64,000 nt of DNA, from assembly GCA_000320545.1 (NCBI GenBank), contig ADNK01000461.1, positions 1 through 64,000 on the forward strand, read 5' to 3'. Source of the DNA: Bigelowiella natans CCMP2755 (Eukaryota > Cercozoa > Chlorarachniophyceae). A program made the position numbers and the translations under genes. Of this stretch, positions 13,215 to 25,416 are shown one piece after another (the stretch's first letter is position 1; each line of letters starts with the position of its first letter). The notes beneath the pieces are model-generated. The model did no database searches and was not told the origin of the DNA. It was given only the letters and a program-made list of their open reading frames with translations.

Positions 13215-14393
13215 ATGCGGAGAAGGAAAAACTCACATCGTCGAAAGCGGAAAGTGATATCGGAAACATATGAGCGAGAAGCAATAGCTGCCCTCTTTGT
13301 TCTCAGCCGTTCTGGTATCAATGATGATGACACTGCGACAGCCTCCTTAGTAACACTAAACATGGGCGAGTGGAATAAGGAGAGAGGAGAAAATACAACG
13401 ATGATGAATGGTCTTCCGAATAGGAAGAAGAAAAGACACCGGAGACAATACAGCAGAGAAACGCGTTGGTTATACACCAAAAACGTTCAAACACCAGCAA
13501 GTTCAAGCCAGTGTTTGCTTGGAGCCAACGCTAGGGGTTTTGCACCTACCAAGTCACATGCCTCTCGCAATTTAAAGAACATTCACAAAGAAGTCCTTAG
13601 AAGTTCTGGCAGATCAACCCCTGTTTCGCTGCTTTCATCAGGGAAGAAACAAAGGAGAAAACTGACTGTCTTTCTATCCCCCCCTCCAAAAAACCCGTAC
13701 ATCTCTGACTCGATCAGACTTGCATCCCATATTTCGCCACTCAGCTCTTCTCATCATCACAACGACTCCAAGGATGGATGTTCTTCTCGGATAGTTGCTG
13801 ATGCTCCAGCGACATCTCTCCTAAAGAGGGAGACAAAGACGCGAAGAGCAGGGGAAAAAAAGAGGCAGAACTTTGACTGCGCAATAGGCTATATTACCTC
13901 ACATATATGCACACGCAAGATGAGGGAGATCGGCTACTCCAACTCTGTCCTCGTATCTTTGAAGAGTCGCAAACCTCAGTATGCAAGAAAAGTGGTCCTA
14001 GGAAGCGTAAGCTGGCGCTGCAACGCTTTAGTCAACAACAGCAAGAAATATAGCCTAGCTGCAATTTTTGCCTTTGGTGAGGAGGATGATAAATTAGAGC
14101 TGCTTATTCCCGATACAAGAATACCGGTATCGATACTCCAGCTCGAACTCAAGTTCAAAAAGGTAGTACGTACGATGAGAGGGAGGAGGGAGAGACGAGG
14201 GAAGGGAGGAAGGGAAACGGTGGTAGTCGTGGTAAGTGGGTGAAATAAGGACCATGACCCATACACCTCAATTTTAGCATCTGAGCCTCTATTCTATCAG
14301 GTGCTCAGAGATATTTGTCCAAATCTGCCCGTGAAAAAGTTCAAAATTCAGATCAATACAGATTCGTGTATTGCTAGAAACGCAGTTGTGTAG
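13215..14393 (+). CDS. Lys/Arg-rich protein of unknown function
   Basis: One long exon (13215-14161) ends at a GTAGTA donor. The acceptor before GTGCTCAG at 14301 keeps phase 0 and adds about 30 residues to a TAG at 14391-14393, giving about 345 residues in total. The N-terminus starts MRRRKNSHRRKRK, and basic clusters such as RKKKRHRRQ recur, so nuclear localisation is plausible. A stretch EREAIAALFVLSRS resembles a short helix. I recognise no catalytic motif or domain. The unspliced reading would end instead in a simple R/G/V-rich tail at 14243, which supports use of the intron. It is unusual here in having so few introns. Confidence 0.6.
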
Positions 14394-15205
14394 TTGCTTC
14401 CAGTTGAATAAATCGCGTTGTTTTATGCTCTTTAATTTCACCTCATATACCGCTTAGTTTCCAAAAAACTTAGTCTTGTCGTTCTATAGAATATACCACC
14501 GAAATACAATATCGTGCGAAAATTATGCCGGAATAGAATCGTATCGTCGACAGATAATATATTCAATTGTGTACTATTTTTATTTGATGACTTGATTCAA
14601 ATCGAATGGTGAATCTATTCGATCCTCATCACGTCGAATATTTTGAATTTCAATAAGATATATTGATTTTGTCCTTCACAAGTAAGAGGGGTTTTATGAC
14701 CCTTACAGTCAGTTTGTGTTGTCATCTATGCTAGTGTCTTTGTTGTTTGCTTTCTGTGAGTGAGTGATGTGAGTGAACAGCAAAAAGTTTATATGGTTTG
14801 ACAACAAAATTTATTTAACTAAAATGAATCAAAATGTCTCTAGATACGGTTGGAATCCATTCTGCTAGTCTTTATAGATTGAAGAAGAAATTTTGTTATT
14901 TATCTGTCGGACTACTTCGTTTGTATGTCCATTCTTGGTCCAAAATACGATACAATATTTGCGCTGATATATGCCATGCATATACCACGCCGTCCACGTA
15001 TCGATACTTAACATGAAATTACATTCCTCGCAGGGGTTATGCCAACACTGATTTGTTGCTGCTAGCTATTGCTAGACCTGCCGCACATAGCTGTATCGTA
15101 TTGTATGCAAGCTGACATTAAACATGTGTGTTACTTTGTTCCTTTGAAAAATAGCAGCACGAAGGGTTTTGCTGTCGGCAGTCGCTTCAATGTTGATAAT
15201 ATATA
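14394..15205. other. AT-rich intergenic stretch
   Basis: I see no gene. It is AT-rich with several TTCGAT/ATCGAA-type words, and separates the end of the basic-protein gene from the 3' end of the LINE. Confidence 0.5.
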
Positions 15206-15279
15206 TATGAGACGGATGTAATGAAATGTTTAAATTTTTTCAACGGTCATCCTAATGTAGCTGTGCAATGCAGCGGCTA
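15206..15279. repeat. LINE 3' terminus, outer copy
   Basis: A 74 bp copy of the LINE 3' end, starting TATGAGACGGATGTAATGAAA. It differs at three sites from the inner copy at 15330-15403 and is separated from it by a (TA)n tract (15283-15309) and a short ACATACAT spacer. Confidence 0.85.
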
Positions 15280-15329
15280 AAACAATATATATATATATAT
15301 ATATATATACATACATATGTACATACATG

Positions 15330-15403
15330 TATGAGACGGATGTAATGAAATATTTAAATTTTTTCAATGGTCATCCTGATGTAGCTGTGCAATGCAGCGG
15401 CTA
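15330..15403. repeat. LINE 3' terminus, inner copy
   Basis: This copy covers the last codons and the stop (complement 15354-15356) of the final LINE open frame and is repeated at 15206-15279. Confidence 0.85.
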
Positions 15404-16163
15404 CAGCGCTCAAATTGTGTCTGTTTGTTTCCTTGGTCACATGGCGCATGCATGAAAATGCATCATGTTTTGGTCTAGCATGTCGCGCTTTGCGCGCAGC
15501 TTCTCGACTTGTTTTTTCTGCGGTTGTGAGGCGCGTGGTCTCATCATTGCGATCCATGATCGCCGTCAGTTGTTTGTTGATTCCGAGTCTCTGTGGTCCG
15601 CATTTCCTGCATTGCAGAATGTGGTCCATGTCTTGCAGTGTGTTGCATGTGTCGCACATTGCTTCCAATTTTGTGCGTTGTCCTCTGGACAGCAGAAATG
15701 TTCCAATGTTGCCAACACCACAAATGGCGCGCATCCATGATGTGGCAATGCTTGGCAGCTTCAATGTGATTCCTGTTGTCCGAGAGCCATGCATGAAGTC
15801 AAGTTTTTTCAAATGCATGGCCTTGGTTCCCTCTTTGCTCCAGTTTGTTTTGAAGTTGGACACCGCGTTCCGCACAATCGTTTTGTTGTGTGCATTCAAT
15901 TTCCTTTTCAGTGTCTTGTTGGCAGCACGTGTTGTGGGGTGTTCCGCTCCAAGCAATTTGGTCGTGATCAAACTGAGTCGGCGATGCAAGGACACTCTGT
16001 TCCACGGCCTAGTTGTGTTGTGCCAATTGTGTTCCAGCAAGGATTCAATGTGGTGTCCGAAAGAGCTCCAATTGAGCACTTCTTCTTCCACCACGTGTCC
16101 GTTGCCATCAGCATCCTCCACCCATGCCAGCATGCATTGGTTCGCAACCATGTCTTGGTGCAT
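15354..16163 (-). pseudogene. LINE fragment: C-terminal zinc-knuckle region
   Basis: This is the continuation of the reverse-transcriptase polyprotein in a shifted frame. It includes a C-x2-C-x7-H-x4-C pattern (CDTCNTLQDMDHILQC), which is the usual CCHC-like motif near the end of LINE ORF2. It ends with the stop at 15354-15356. Confidence 0.75.
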
Positions 16164-17071
16164 TGAACTTGTGTGTGATGACGTGGTGGCAACGTTGCCG
16201 CTAGCACATGGGGTGTGTCGTTGGAAATGGATCCTGGTGATCCCAGCACTCTTTTGAGTGTTTGTGATTCCACGGAATCCAGCTGCTTTGTTTTGAGGTC
16301 ATTTTTGGACCTCCATGTGGGTGCGACACATCTGCTTGTGGCTGTGAACCACGTGTTGCAAAACTTCAATCTCACATTGAATGGCATGTGAGATCGTGTG
16401 GAGCACAGCCTGAGCAAGAATCTTCTCTTTTTCTGCAGCTTCAGATGTGCAACAAGGGCGTGTTTTTCGAAAGTTGATCTTTCGTCAAACCACAGTCCCA
16501 AACGTTTGCCACATTCTTTTCTTTTCACTTTTCCTTGCAGGTTGAGTGTCATGTTCCACAAGGCTTGTTTTTTGTGTGCATCCTTCCTCCTGTCCACAAG
16601 GAGGCATCCACTCTTTTCCCCATTGAATCTCATTCGCCACTTCACGCACCAGGTTGTCACACTTGTCAGATCTTTTTGCAGCCTGGTTTGCATTTCCCCC
16701 CAGCGGGATGGCGCAAGTGGTTTGCACGGGGTGACATCGTCGCAATGCATCTGGTGGTCAGCAAACTTGATGTGCTCGCACGTGTCGCAGCAGGTGATGA
16801 ACAAACAGCAGCTGAGGGAGGATCCTTCAGGTGCGCCGCTTTGCAGTTGCGTGTGTTGTGACAGCATGCTGCCAAATTCAAACCTAGCAGCACGCTCCCT
16901 TGGCCAATCATCGATCCACAGAAGCAGGCATCCCCTTGCACCACACTTTTCACTGAGTTTCCGCACCATTCCTGAATGCCAGGCTTCAGGGTGAGCTTTT
17001 GATGCGTCAGTGAACAGCACGATGCCGATCAGTTTTTTGTCAAACGTGCCGTCTTCGATCCGCTGAGTCAT
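15968..17071 (-). pseudogene. LINE fragment: reverse transcriptase palm
   Basis: The RT palm is recognisable from SGAPEGSSLSCCLF, the equivalent of the G-x-PQG-S box. The catalytic box that should read FADD or YADD is FADHQ, so the second essential aspartate is lost. A further short frame (17324-17040) carries the upstream palm piece, so the domain is split by at least one frameshift. Confidence 0.8.
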
Positions 17072-17262
17072 TCTGGACAGTCAGCGCTGTCTCGCATGAT
17101 CTGTTCTTCGTGGAAGCGCATTGACATCTGCTCAGCTTCTCTGGTGGGATGGCTTCGCGCAGTGCAAGTTCAACCAATTTGTCTTCGACTTTCGAAGCAA
17201 TTTGGAGAAGTGAAATTGTTCTGCCGTTGAGGGGGTGTTTGATTCTTTCCCGGGTTTGGGGA

Positions 17263-18849
17263 TCAAGCAGAAGACACAGCAGCTTTTCGTGATTTGTGAC
17301 GGGTGCCCCATTGAAATGACACATTGAAAAAAAGAGCCCAGAGTTGATGCAGCTTGTTGCTTTTCTTCAACACATTCAGATGGATGCCATCGTCACCTGG
17401 GGATTTGTGTGGTGACATTGTGTGCAATGTTCTCTGGATTTCCTTGGGGGTGAATTTCCTGTTGCAAGGCAAGGTGCCACATTTGTTCTCCGAACTTCGG
17501 AAGGTGTGTCTCCACTGTTCGGTTTCTTGGTGAAACGTTCCATTTTTCCTGTCTGCAAGATGCATGAGGTTTGCAAGTGCGTCCTTCCAATTCGAGACAC
17601 ATGCTTGGCACTTTTTCGTTTCTGAAGTCTCACTGTCGAGGGTGCGATGTTTGTCCATCCCTCCAGACTTTTGGAACAATTTGCACAAAAGTCCAGTGTG
17701 GTTTCCATCATTGTGTTTCTCGAAGCGAGCAAGAAATTTTTGCCATGCTTCGTGTTTGAGTGTTTCTGTGACGGATTCAAGTTCAAAGTTGATCTCTTTG
17801 ATTTTTTTCTCCAATTTTTTCCTCTTGTTGCATTTCCTCTCGTGTCTGAGAGATCTGAAAAGTTTGACTTGTTGTGATTTGATTTTTTTGCAAGCTGGGT
17901 GGTTTTGGTGTGGCTCAATGGAGCTCCATTGTTGCTGTTTCTTCGGCGCACCAATTCTGTGTGCTTTTTGAACTGAATTCCAGAACCATTGTTCAACGTT
18001 CTTTGAATCCGCCTCCGATGCAACGCGAAGTGTTCGTTGTCTCAAAGGGGCTGTGACCGAGTCCAGGTGTTTGTCAAACAGGTCCACATTGAATTTGTCA
18101 ATGTCATGAATCATTGATTTGGTTTCCACTGGGTTGGGCACAGCTTTTCCAAAGTGCATGCCGAAGTGGTCGCTTGTTGCAGTGGTGGTCACTTGATGTT
18201 CAATTTCTTGGATCACGTTTGACGAGCAAAGGACATGATCGATCGTGCTCGCATGTCCTTTCCGAAAATGGGTCACTTCGCCAGGGTTGAGCATCACGAT
18301 GTCATTGTCTGCGAGCCACTGGTGCAATGGTTTGCCCCGCCTGTCTTCTTGGTGACGGACATCAAAAGTGGAATGTTCAGCATTGGTGTCGCCAACAATG
18401 ATGTGATGTTTCCATTTTTGTTTCTTCACAGTGTCCGTGATGAAGTCAAGCCTTTCCTCAAGATGGCACACATCGTGAGGTTGCAAGCACACCATTGTCA
18501 TTGCACGTTTTTCTGTGCGATGTGAGAAGAAACTCGTGTCGCGTTTGTTGTCATCTGTGGTTGTGTGCACGATGTCTGCACTTTTCTGGCGCAGGCCGAA
18601 GCTCCCAGAAGGGCCATCAGTGCGAATGATCTCGCATCCAGGTGGCGGATGTGATTTTTCATTGTTTTTTGATCTGCCCTCTGCAAACCAAGCAAGTTCT
18701 GTGTTGTTTGCAGTTGTTGTTTCTTTGATCACGTTGCATCTCCGGTTGATTCTTTGTCTCCCTTGTTTGTCCGTCCCATTTTTGCTCCGTGTGTTTTGGA
18801 AGCAGAACGGCAAGGCTCCAAACACTCTTGAGTCTTCTTCTGTTCTCAT
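17263..18849 (-). pseudogene. LINE fragment: AP endonuclease and start of reverse transcriptase
   Basis: The open frame is 528 codons. Endonuclease motifs are visible: IKET (the QET box), VGDTNAEHS (the GDFN box), STIDHV and ATSDHF (the SDH box). After a basic spacer the RT begins with HKSPGDDGIHLNVLKK. The frame is then lost at 17263. The catalytic endonuclease residues look present, but the protein as a whole is broken. Confidence 0.8.
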
Positions 18850-19558
18850 GTGCCCTGATCCGCAGCCATTTGCCTTGGCACGTGATTTCAGTGTTCAGTG
18901 ATTTTTCGACTTCCTCTTGGGAATTTGCAAACAATTGGACCAATGGGCCCTTCCCCATGGATTCCACTGCTTCGATTTTCACGTCTTCAGTGCTTGTTTC
19001 AACAATTTGGTTGGCCATTGCATTGCGCACTGCCTTTCTCTGTTCACCAGGTCCCAATCGTGGTCCTTTCATCACCACGGAATGGTTGGTTGGTCTTGAT
19101 GTGGCTGGGCGAATGGTTGTTGCAAATCTGAACAGAGAAGGGAAGAATGGTGCTGAAAGCTTCTTGTGCTCGGCTTGCAGTTCTTCGATGTGAACATCCA
19201 CTTTTGGTTCTTTGCTGCCCCTGAAAAACAATTTCAGATGGTTTCTTTTCCCAGTTTTGCATTGAACGCCTTGGAACACGTTTCCGCATTTCTTCACGAA
19301 AGTTTTGTGCACAGCGAGTTCAGTGAGGCCCAGTTTTCCAATGACATCGGGTGCAATTTCTGAGTTTGTTTTCCCGACGTTCAGGGACACGTTGTCAGTT
19401 GGTGTGGTTTCTGCCGGCTCCGTCGGTTTGGGCAGGGTTTCAATGGTCTCATTTTTGTTCTCATCTTCCTCGGAGTTCATTGGTGCATTTGAGTCAATTT
19501 GTCTGTCCGCATCACTTGTTGTTGGATTTGCCTTGTCATCGGGGGAAAACGTTGCCAA
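18659..19558 (-). pseudogene. LINE fragment: N-terminal part of ORF2 or second half of ORF1
   Basis: A 299-codon frame rich in charged residues. Its first part overlaps the end of the ORF1-like frame and its last part overlaps the endonuclease frame. The point where the sensible reading switches frame is near 18840. No known domain is clear. Confidence 0.55.
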
Positions 19559-20060
19559 TTTTTTCTCGGTGCTCTGGTTGCTTGGTGTGGCAGGTTGGTG
19601 TTCTGTGCCATTGCATGTCCTTGTGAAGTTTCCCGTCTTGTTTGCCTTGGGGGTGTTGTGGGCCTTTGCATGGGCGTCACCGTTTCATCGTTGCGACTTC
19701 TAGACACAACAGTTGCGCAGGAGTTTTCGTCTCGTTGCGGGGCTGGGGTTCCTGGTTGCCGCAAACCTCGGGGGGATTGGTTCCTTTCAAGTGTCATTGG
19801 TTCTTGTTCAACCTTGGTCAGCCTGGATTTCAGCGAGGTGTTTTCCTCGATGATTTTGTTTTGGTCATCCATGATTTTTTCCAAAACAGTGGAGAGAATT
19901 CTGTTGAATTTTTCCACGTTTGCTCTTTTGTCCCGACTTTGGTTCATCGTGTCAGGTGTGACGTTTGCGAGTGCCTTGCGGATGCATTGAGAAAGGTCGA
20001 AGTCCTTCCTGTCCTCACCTTCATCAATGGTGTCTTCATTTTGAAGGTTGGAATCGAAGT
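19477..20060 (-). pseudogene. LINE fragment: ORF1-like coiled-coil protein
   Basis: The named frame begins at the ATG at 19947, but the same frame is open upstream to about 20060 with acidic, coding-like sequence. A heptad-like segment (VEKFNRILSTVLEKIMDDQN) suggests a coiled coil, followed by a Pro/Gln/Arg-rich tail. This is typical of LINE ORF1 RNA-binding proteins, but no RRM or zinc knuckle is visible. Confidence 0.55.
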
Positions 20061-20100
20061 CATGAATTGAACATGCGTTTCCTTCCTTTGTTGTTGCTTC

Positions 20101-21186
20101 TGTGTGTTTTGCTTCATTGCTTGAAAGCTCAGTTTTGCTGCGCGCAGCGCAGGTCTTCGCTTTGCGCAGCTGCGCGAGGAGAAGAAGCTGGCGCAGCGGT
20201 CACTGGGCCGTTTGAAACATTGTGTGCATGCCAGCATGTGCACACGTGCATTTGTGTGTGTGCATGTGTGCATGTGTGCAGACACATGCCTTTCACATCT
20301 TCGCACTGCAGCCTTGATGATTCTAGAATTGTGAATCAGCTGATGATGAGCTCACGAGCTTGCACATGTGGGACACTGCGTCTTTGATGTGCATGCGTGA
20401 GCTTGCGCACATGGATGCACGCAACCTTTGAGTTTGCCATGCAAGAAGCATGTGTTCATAGCAGTTCAAGCAAAACGGAACTAGCACATGGGTTCGATGC
20501 ACGTAGCAGGATGTCAAGGTCGATCATGCATGCACAATGCTGCGCCCCAGCGCCCTGCTAACCTGCTCTCGTGCTAGAGAGCGTGATGTCCACAGTGATG
20601 GCATCTACAATCGCAATCAGGCGCATCTGCTGCAACAGGCTTGTCATTCAAGCACGCCAGCGGCCAGGGCCTGCATCACAGCTGCATGGGCTATCTAGAT
20701 GCATTTTTGGGCAATTGCGCAGTCCATGTGAGTCTATGCACATGCTGCAGCAGCATTTGATGCGGTTTGCGAAGCTAGTATCATTGCATCGTGCAGCGCA
20801 TCTAGCAACATGTACCACAGAGACAGAAGTTAACAACAACTCAACATGCGTTCTCAACATGCTAGATTGGCACTTCTATCTCTACAACGCGCGCTAGCGC
20901 GGTCGTGTCGACGACACTATGTGACATTGTCAAATTGTTGCAACATCACTCAGCACATGCGAACGGTCGAAAAGAATGCATGGCAGATGCGCACATTCAC
21001 ATGCACAACTGCTAAACCTACAACGCTTGCTGCTGGACAGATAAAGAGACAGAAATTCACAAATAAAGCGATATTTATGGCATGTAGCACATGTGGCGGG
21101 AGCATACATGTAGTACATCATAAAATATAGCTATGTACATATGTGTACAAGAATATTTTCAGATATTACATCAAACTAATTTAGCC

Positions 21187-21226
<40 letters not shown>

Positions 21227-21240
21227 TTTGTAAAAATGTA
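20101..21240. other. Word-biased island beside the LINE 5' end
   Basis: Dense TGCA, CATG and GCGC words, for example GTGCATGTGTGCATGTGTGC near 20260, and no supported gene. It may be LINE 5' sequence or the same island type seen in the other convergent gaps. A (TA)n tract lies at 21189-21223. Confidence 0.5.
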
Positions 21241-21483
21241 TGTATTGATACTTTTAAGGTAGCAGCAACAGCATCAGCAGTTTGTCATGTGGGTGGACGT
21301 TATCGTATAATAAGCCCTCCAGTGGCATCAGAATTGAAACTTTTACATGACAAGTCATTTTTGCACTGTTCGTACTCCACGGATAAAATCCAGCAACACC
21401 TAATAATGCGTAATGTCTTGGTCTTCACCATCTCCTTCTTCAACTCAATGTCCATCACGACTCACGCATAAGATACATGCCAA

Positions 21484-23298
21484 TCACTTAGCCTCTTCAA
21501 GTAATGTTTTTATTTTCTCGAGAGCTTCTTTGGCATCAGTATTGGTTTTGAACTGAAATACGGATAAATAAAAACAATACCAAATTAATTGTACATATCG
21601 TTATGACGTAAGAAATTGCACTTGAACCTTTGCCAAGAAAGTACGAAGTTTCGAGTGTTCCTCAGCTGCATAAACACGAATAAATTAGAAACGACAAGTG
21701 ACAAGCTAACTGCATAGAATGATTGTATTACGATCATCGAGAATGTTGACGCCCCAGAAACGAATGTACTTTTCGGCATGTAATTTTTGGTCCATGTTTG
21801 GATGTACCGGGCAATTAAGAACCAACCGTTTAGTTGTATCATTTCGCAGTATTAACCTGCCTTTTTTAACACCATCCTTGACGACGTAAGCGTTGATGTG
21901 AAGTTCCCCCTTACCCCTTTCCTTCCAATCCCGCTTGTCGCCTTCACCGCTCAACTCATAGACTTTTGACTTCCGCTTGAAAAGGACATCGTCATTGGCG
22001 TCTCCCTTTTCAGCAGGTTTTGCATCTTTAAAGCTATCACTCTCTTCAACATCCTCATTCTTATCACCGCCCAAGGAAAACGACTGTGTCCATTCCGAAT
22101 CTTTGCCCCCCTTGTCGCCTCCTCCTGTGAGTCCAGAGTTTTCTTCCTTGCTTGCAAAACTACCAAATGAAAGCTCCTTATCTGAGAAGCACATATATAC
22201 CATCGTATGAACAACGTGAAAGGTAAAGATTCAAGGCTGCACGCTAACAACCTGTATTAAATATTGTATTTGCTTCAGGCGCAGTAAAAGAGAATCCGAC
22301 AATTTCTTCAGATTTCTTTTCGGAACCAAACATGGGAGCACTTGTGTCGAACTTAAACCCTGTATCGAGCTATATTCAAAGGAAGAACCAATTACAAAGA
22401 AGACCAATTTTAGATAATATTCAGAATAAAATCCCTGGATAAACAAAACATAACCTGTTCGTTGTTTGTCCCGAAACTGAAGTCCTCACCACTACCGAAT
22501 GAGAAGTTTTCACCACTCTGGACATGGAGAATTGCTGTGTCATTCTTACAAGTACGGCAAATTATTTGCAAGGTTATCTTATCATTATATGAGAGACCTT
22601 CGCCTCCTTTCCATCAGAGCCATTTTCGGGTGCAGCAGCGGCAGAAGCACTTTTCTTTTTAGGGACAGCAGCCGTGACCTCCTTTTCATCAGAACCACTC
22701 GTCTTTGGTGCTGTAGTAGTAGTAGATTCAGAAGAAGGAGCTCCAGTTTTTCCAGATTTCTTGCTTGTCACACCGCCTTCATCCTCACATTCTTTAGTTT
22801 TACTCTCTCCTGCGCCATTGCTATCCGCGTTGCTGATTAGATTGAAAACTGGAAGAGAACTTGTCTTTTCCGCTACGACTGGAGTGTCCGAGCTTTCTCC
22901 AAAGTTGAATTTGGGAAAACCATTAGAGGGCGCCTTTTCTTTGTCATTGCCCCCGAAATTAAAAGACGGCACCTGTATCAAGGGATATTTAAGATTGAAA
23001 CAAGATGTCAAGAATCCCCAATAATCTGACCATCATGCTCGCATGTACGTAGTCTCTCACCGAAGCTGCTTGATTTGGTGGATTATTTTTCCTTCGGATA
23101 GAGACTATTTTGCGCTTGGCAAGTTTCTCTTTGGAAGCCATCGCACTTTCTCTCCAACTTGTCCCCTGTGCATAAATATGGATGATAAGTTTCATTTTCA
23201 CTGATACGTCATGCATAGTTATGAGAATGTTTATCTATACTGTTAAAATCAATGTACGCAGTTACGGATTCATGGACGCGCACACGCACACGCACACG

Positions 23299-23329
<31 letters not shown>

Positions 23330-23618
23330 ACACACACATCAATTTAGTTTGTGTATGTGTGTGTGTGTGTGCCAGAGTTTTCATAAGCAGTTATATTCAT
23401 CATATTAAATATTAAAAAAACAACGATAAATTTGTCAAGATTCTGCACGTATAAATGAAAAAAATCCCATTCCTTAAAAGAGTTTGATCTCGGCAGGAAT
23501 TGGGATTATCAAGGCCAGTGAGAATCGAAAGCAGCACAACCTGAGAGCCTTGTTTCTCATCCTGGTCGTCAAGGTTGTCATCCTTCGTGATTTGACGATC
23601 GTTCCGCCTTTTTGACAT
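21484..23618 (-). CDS. NUP50: Nup50/Nup2-type nucleoporin
   Basis: Eight exons join in perfect phase: 23618-23541, 23165-23061, 22972-22598, 22517-22455, 22369-22252, 22181-21732, 21665-21622 and 21552-21484, giving 433 residues. The N-terminus is a basic Nup50-like importin-alpha binding segment (MSKRRNDRQITKDD, then MASKEKLAKRK). The middle has phenylalanine-glycine repeats (FNFGG, FNFGE, FSFGS, FSFGT, MFGS). The C-terminus is a Ran-binding domain: LFKRKSKVYEL, then WKERGKGEL and RLILRNDTTKRLVLNCPV. Family knowledge: it sits at the nuclear basket and helps release cargo from importin-alpha with RanGTP. All key blocks are present, so the gene looks functional. Length is close to animal Nup50. 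Confidence 0.92.
23278..23339. repeat. (CA)n microsatellite in Nup50 intron 1
   Basis: CG/CA-rich start turning into a pure CA run, followed by a TG run at 23351-23372, inside the intron between the first and second Nup50 exons. Confidence 0.85.
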
Positions 23619-24218
23619 GCTTAGCGCTTCTATCTTCGATGATCGATGGGAAGTAGAGAGGGGAATACGAAAGCAGCTTTATTCTGAGCGCGGGAGTATT
23701 GAGGAGGTGACTGGTTGAGGGAAAGAGAACGCCGAATAATTAGTTGTTAGTCCATAGAAATTAATTATTATTAAATCGGCTTTTATTTTTATTCTATTTT
23801 CTCTGCATTATCAATCACATGTGCGAGTATGACGATTTGTCCTGCAAAGTAGATCTAGAAGGTAGATCTGATAGGTCTAATAGCAGGTCATTTTTCTTGT
23901 CTTATTATCCTGTTAACAAGTTGGAAAAAATATTACCCGGAGGACATCTAAAATAATTAAAATTTCGGAATCCAGATACGGCTACTACCCCTTCACGGAA
24001 TCTATGCGCGTCCAAACCCGTCGCCACAATGCAGGCTCTGGCTGAGGAGCTCCTTCCATCTTAGCAGGCATTAATAGTTTTGCACGAGCGATTAGAGAAA
24101 ACGACTGAAGTTGTTCTTGGGCCTGTACATGATGCGAGGAGGTAATCTTATGCATTAAAGAACCCATGTCCGAACCTTGCGTAATTTGGTTTCTGTCTCA
24201 GATCACGGGAGAACGAAC
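23619..24218. promoter_or_regulatory. Divergent intergenic region Nup50 / sulfotransferase
   Basis: About 600 bp lies between the two start codons, which face away from each other. It is AT-rich and lacks the CTAG/CATG word bias seen in the convergent gaps. No specific element was recognised. Confidence 0.45.
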
Positions 24219-25416
24219 ATGAACCCTCAAAATGCCTTTCAGGCAGTGCAATTATCTGCATTGATAATCTTGATGTACAGTCTTTGGATCTTAATCACGG
24301 CTGAAACATCTCCAATTCATATTCAACCGGTAAAGCGACAGGCACATTCATTTCCCATTTGTTACCCACATGTTTTTGGATCCATTTTCCATGTATTACT
24401 CACATATTTTTTTGATCCAGAAATGGCCCGAGAAGTTCAAGGGATCCAATGCTATTGCATCTCACGCTATCATTGATAGTTCAAACATCACAACCAGAAA
24501 GACTAATCTAGAGCCGCATAAGTATGAAGATCCAGATGTATTCGCTCCAGGAAGCCTAAAAATGTCTCAACTCGAAGCTTTCTCAAAATGCTACATAGAT
24601 CCCATTGGTATGTATAGAACCCACTTTGGTGATGGTCTTTGCGTAGTTTCGGATTCGAAAAAGTTTGTATTTTACCACGTGAGAAAGAGTGGTTCCTCTA
24701 CTGGTAGATCAGTTGCTACACAACAGTTTGGGGGTAGGGACATGCAGAGATGCGACCACCGCGGGAAAAGAAGAGACGAGTTCTATAAAGTAGCATTTGT
24801 GCGAAACCCAACGACACGATTTTTCGCTCAATATGAAGAAACATTCGTTAGAACTCTTGGAGGAAAAATGAAGATACCAGATGAATTTGATGTATTCCAT
24901 AAAGACATGAAGGACTATAAGGAATATGAGAAACTATTTTGTGGAGAAAGTGCGAGTCTGCCTCGAAAAGGTCGTAAGAAACCGTGTGACCAGATTCCAT
25001 CCCAGGACACTGGGAACCTAGCAAGGAGATTCGAGCGTTTTATTGATGCCTGGGACGGCACAGTTTTCGAGGCCCATCTAGCGATGCAAGCTCCAATATT
25101 ATCGAATCGGAACACAGGCCTCCCTTTCGCGTTAGATTATCTGGGAAACACTAAGACTACAGATAGCGATTGGCAACAAATTGGGAACAAATTAGGGGTA
25201 ATGCATGTGGAGACAATTAGAGGACGGGCATATCCCCGACGGATGAATATCTCCTACATATCAAAGGGCACCTACGAAAAAATGTGCCGTCTTGCAGCAA
25301 TAGATTACTGTTGTCTGAACTTTAAACTTCCTCCCGAGTGCACAAACGCAGGTGTTTCATGCAGATGGATCAGTAAAGATGGATCCAAGCGTATAGTACC
25401 CGAAGTTGGGTTATAA
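24219..25416 (+). CDS. Golgi-type carbohydrate sulfotransferase
   Basis: Two exons, 24219-24329 and 24421-25416, join in phase 0 for 368 residues. A single N-terminal hydrophobic segment (ALIILMYSLWILI) marks a type II signal anchor. The 5'-phosphosulfate-binding loop is FYHVRKSGSST and the 3'-phosphate-binding block is AFVRNPTTRFFAQYEE, as in sulfotransferase family 2 enzymes. By family knowledge it moves sulfate from PAPS to a sugar in the Golgi lumen; the acceptor cannot be told from sequence. An in-frame ATG at 24177 could add 14 residues. The 24219 start places the anchor at the usual distance from the N-terminus. Several cysteines in the C-terminal third suggest disulfides. Confidence 0.85.

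Larger units (their letters stand above)
15206..20100 (-). mobile_element. Degenerate non-LTR (LINE) retrotransposon
   Basis: Read on the minus strand, the order is an ORF1-like coiled-coil region, an AP-type endonuclease, a reverse transcriptase and a C-terminal zinc knuckle. The reading frame shifts several times (near 19500, 18840, 17300 and 16000), so no intact long protein remains. Base use is unlike the flanking genes: strongly T/G-rich on the plus strand and intron-free. The 5' limit is uncertain and may extend into the island at 20100-21130. The 3' end is marked by a duplicated terminus followed by (TA)n. It sits in the convergent gap between the basic-protein gene and Nup50. Confidence 0.85.

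Noticed and set aside
12967-13284. Minus-strand 105-codon frame upstream of the basic-protein gene
   Set aside because: It overlaps the plus-strand gene start, has no family match, and the LRR-like words just downstream need an in-frame stop to be ignored.
15415-19990. Long plus-strand frames through the LINE
   Set aside because: They are antisense shadows of the minus-strand endonuclease, reverse transcriptase and ORF1-like frames.
21133-21471. Plus-strand 112-codon frame before the Nup50 3' end
   Set aside because: Starts in a TA repeat, no domain, no supporting splice sites.
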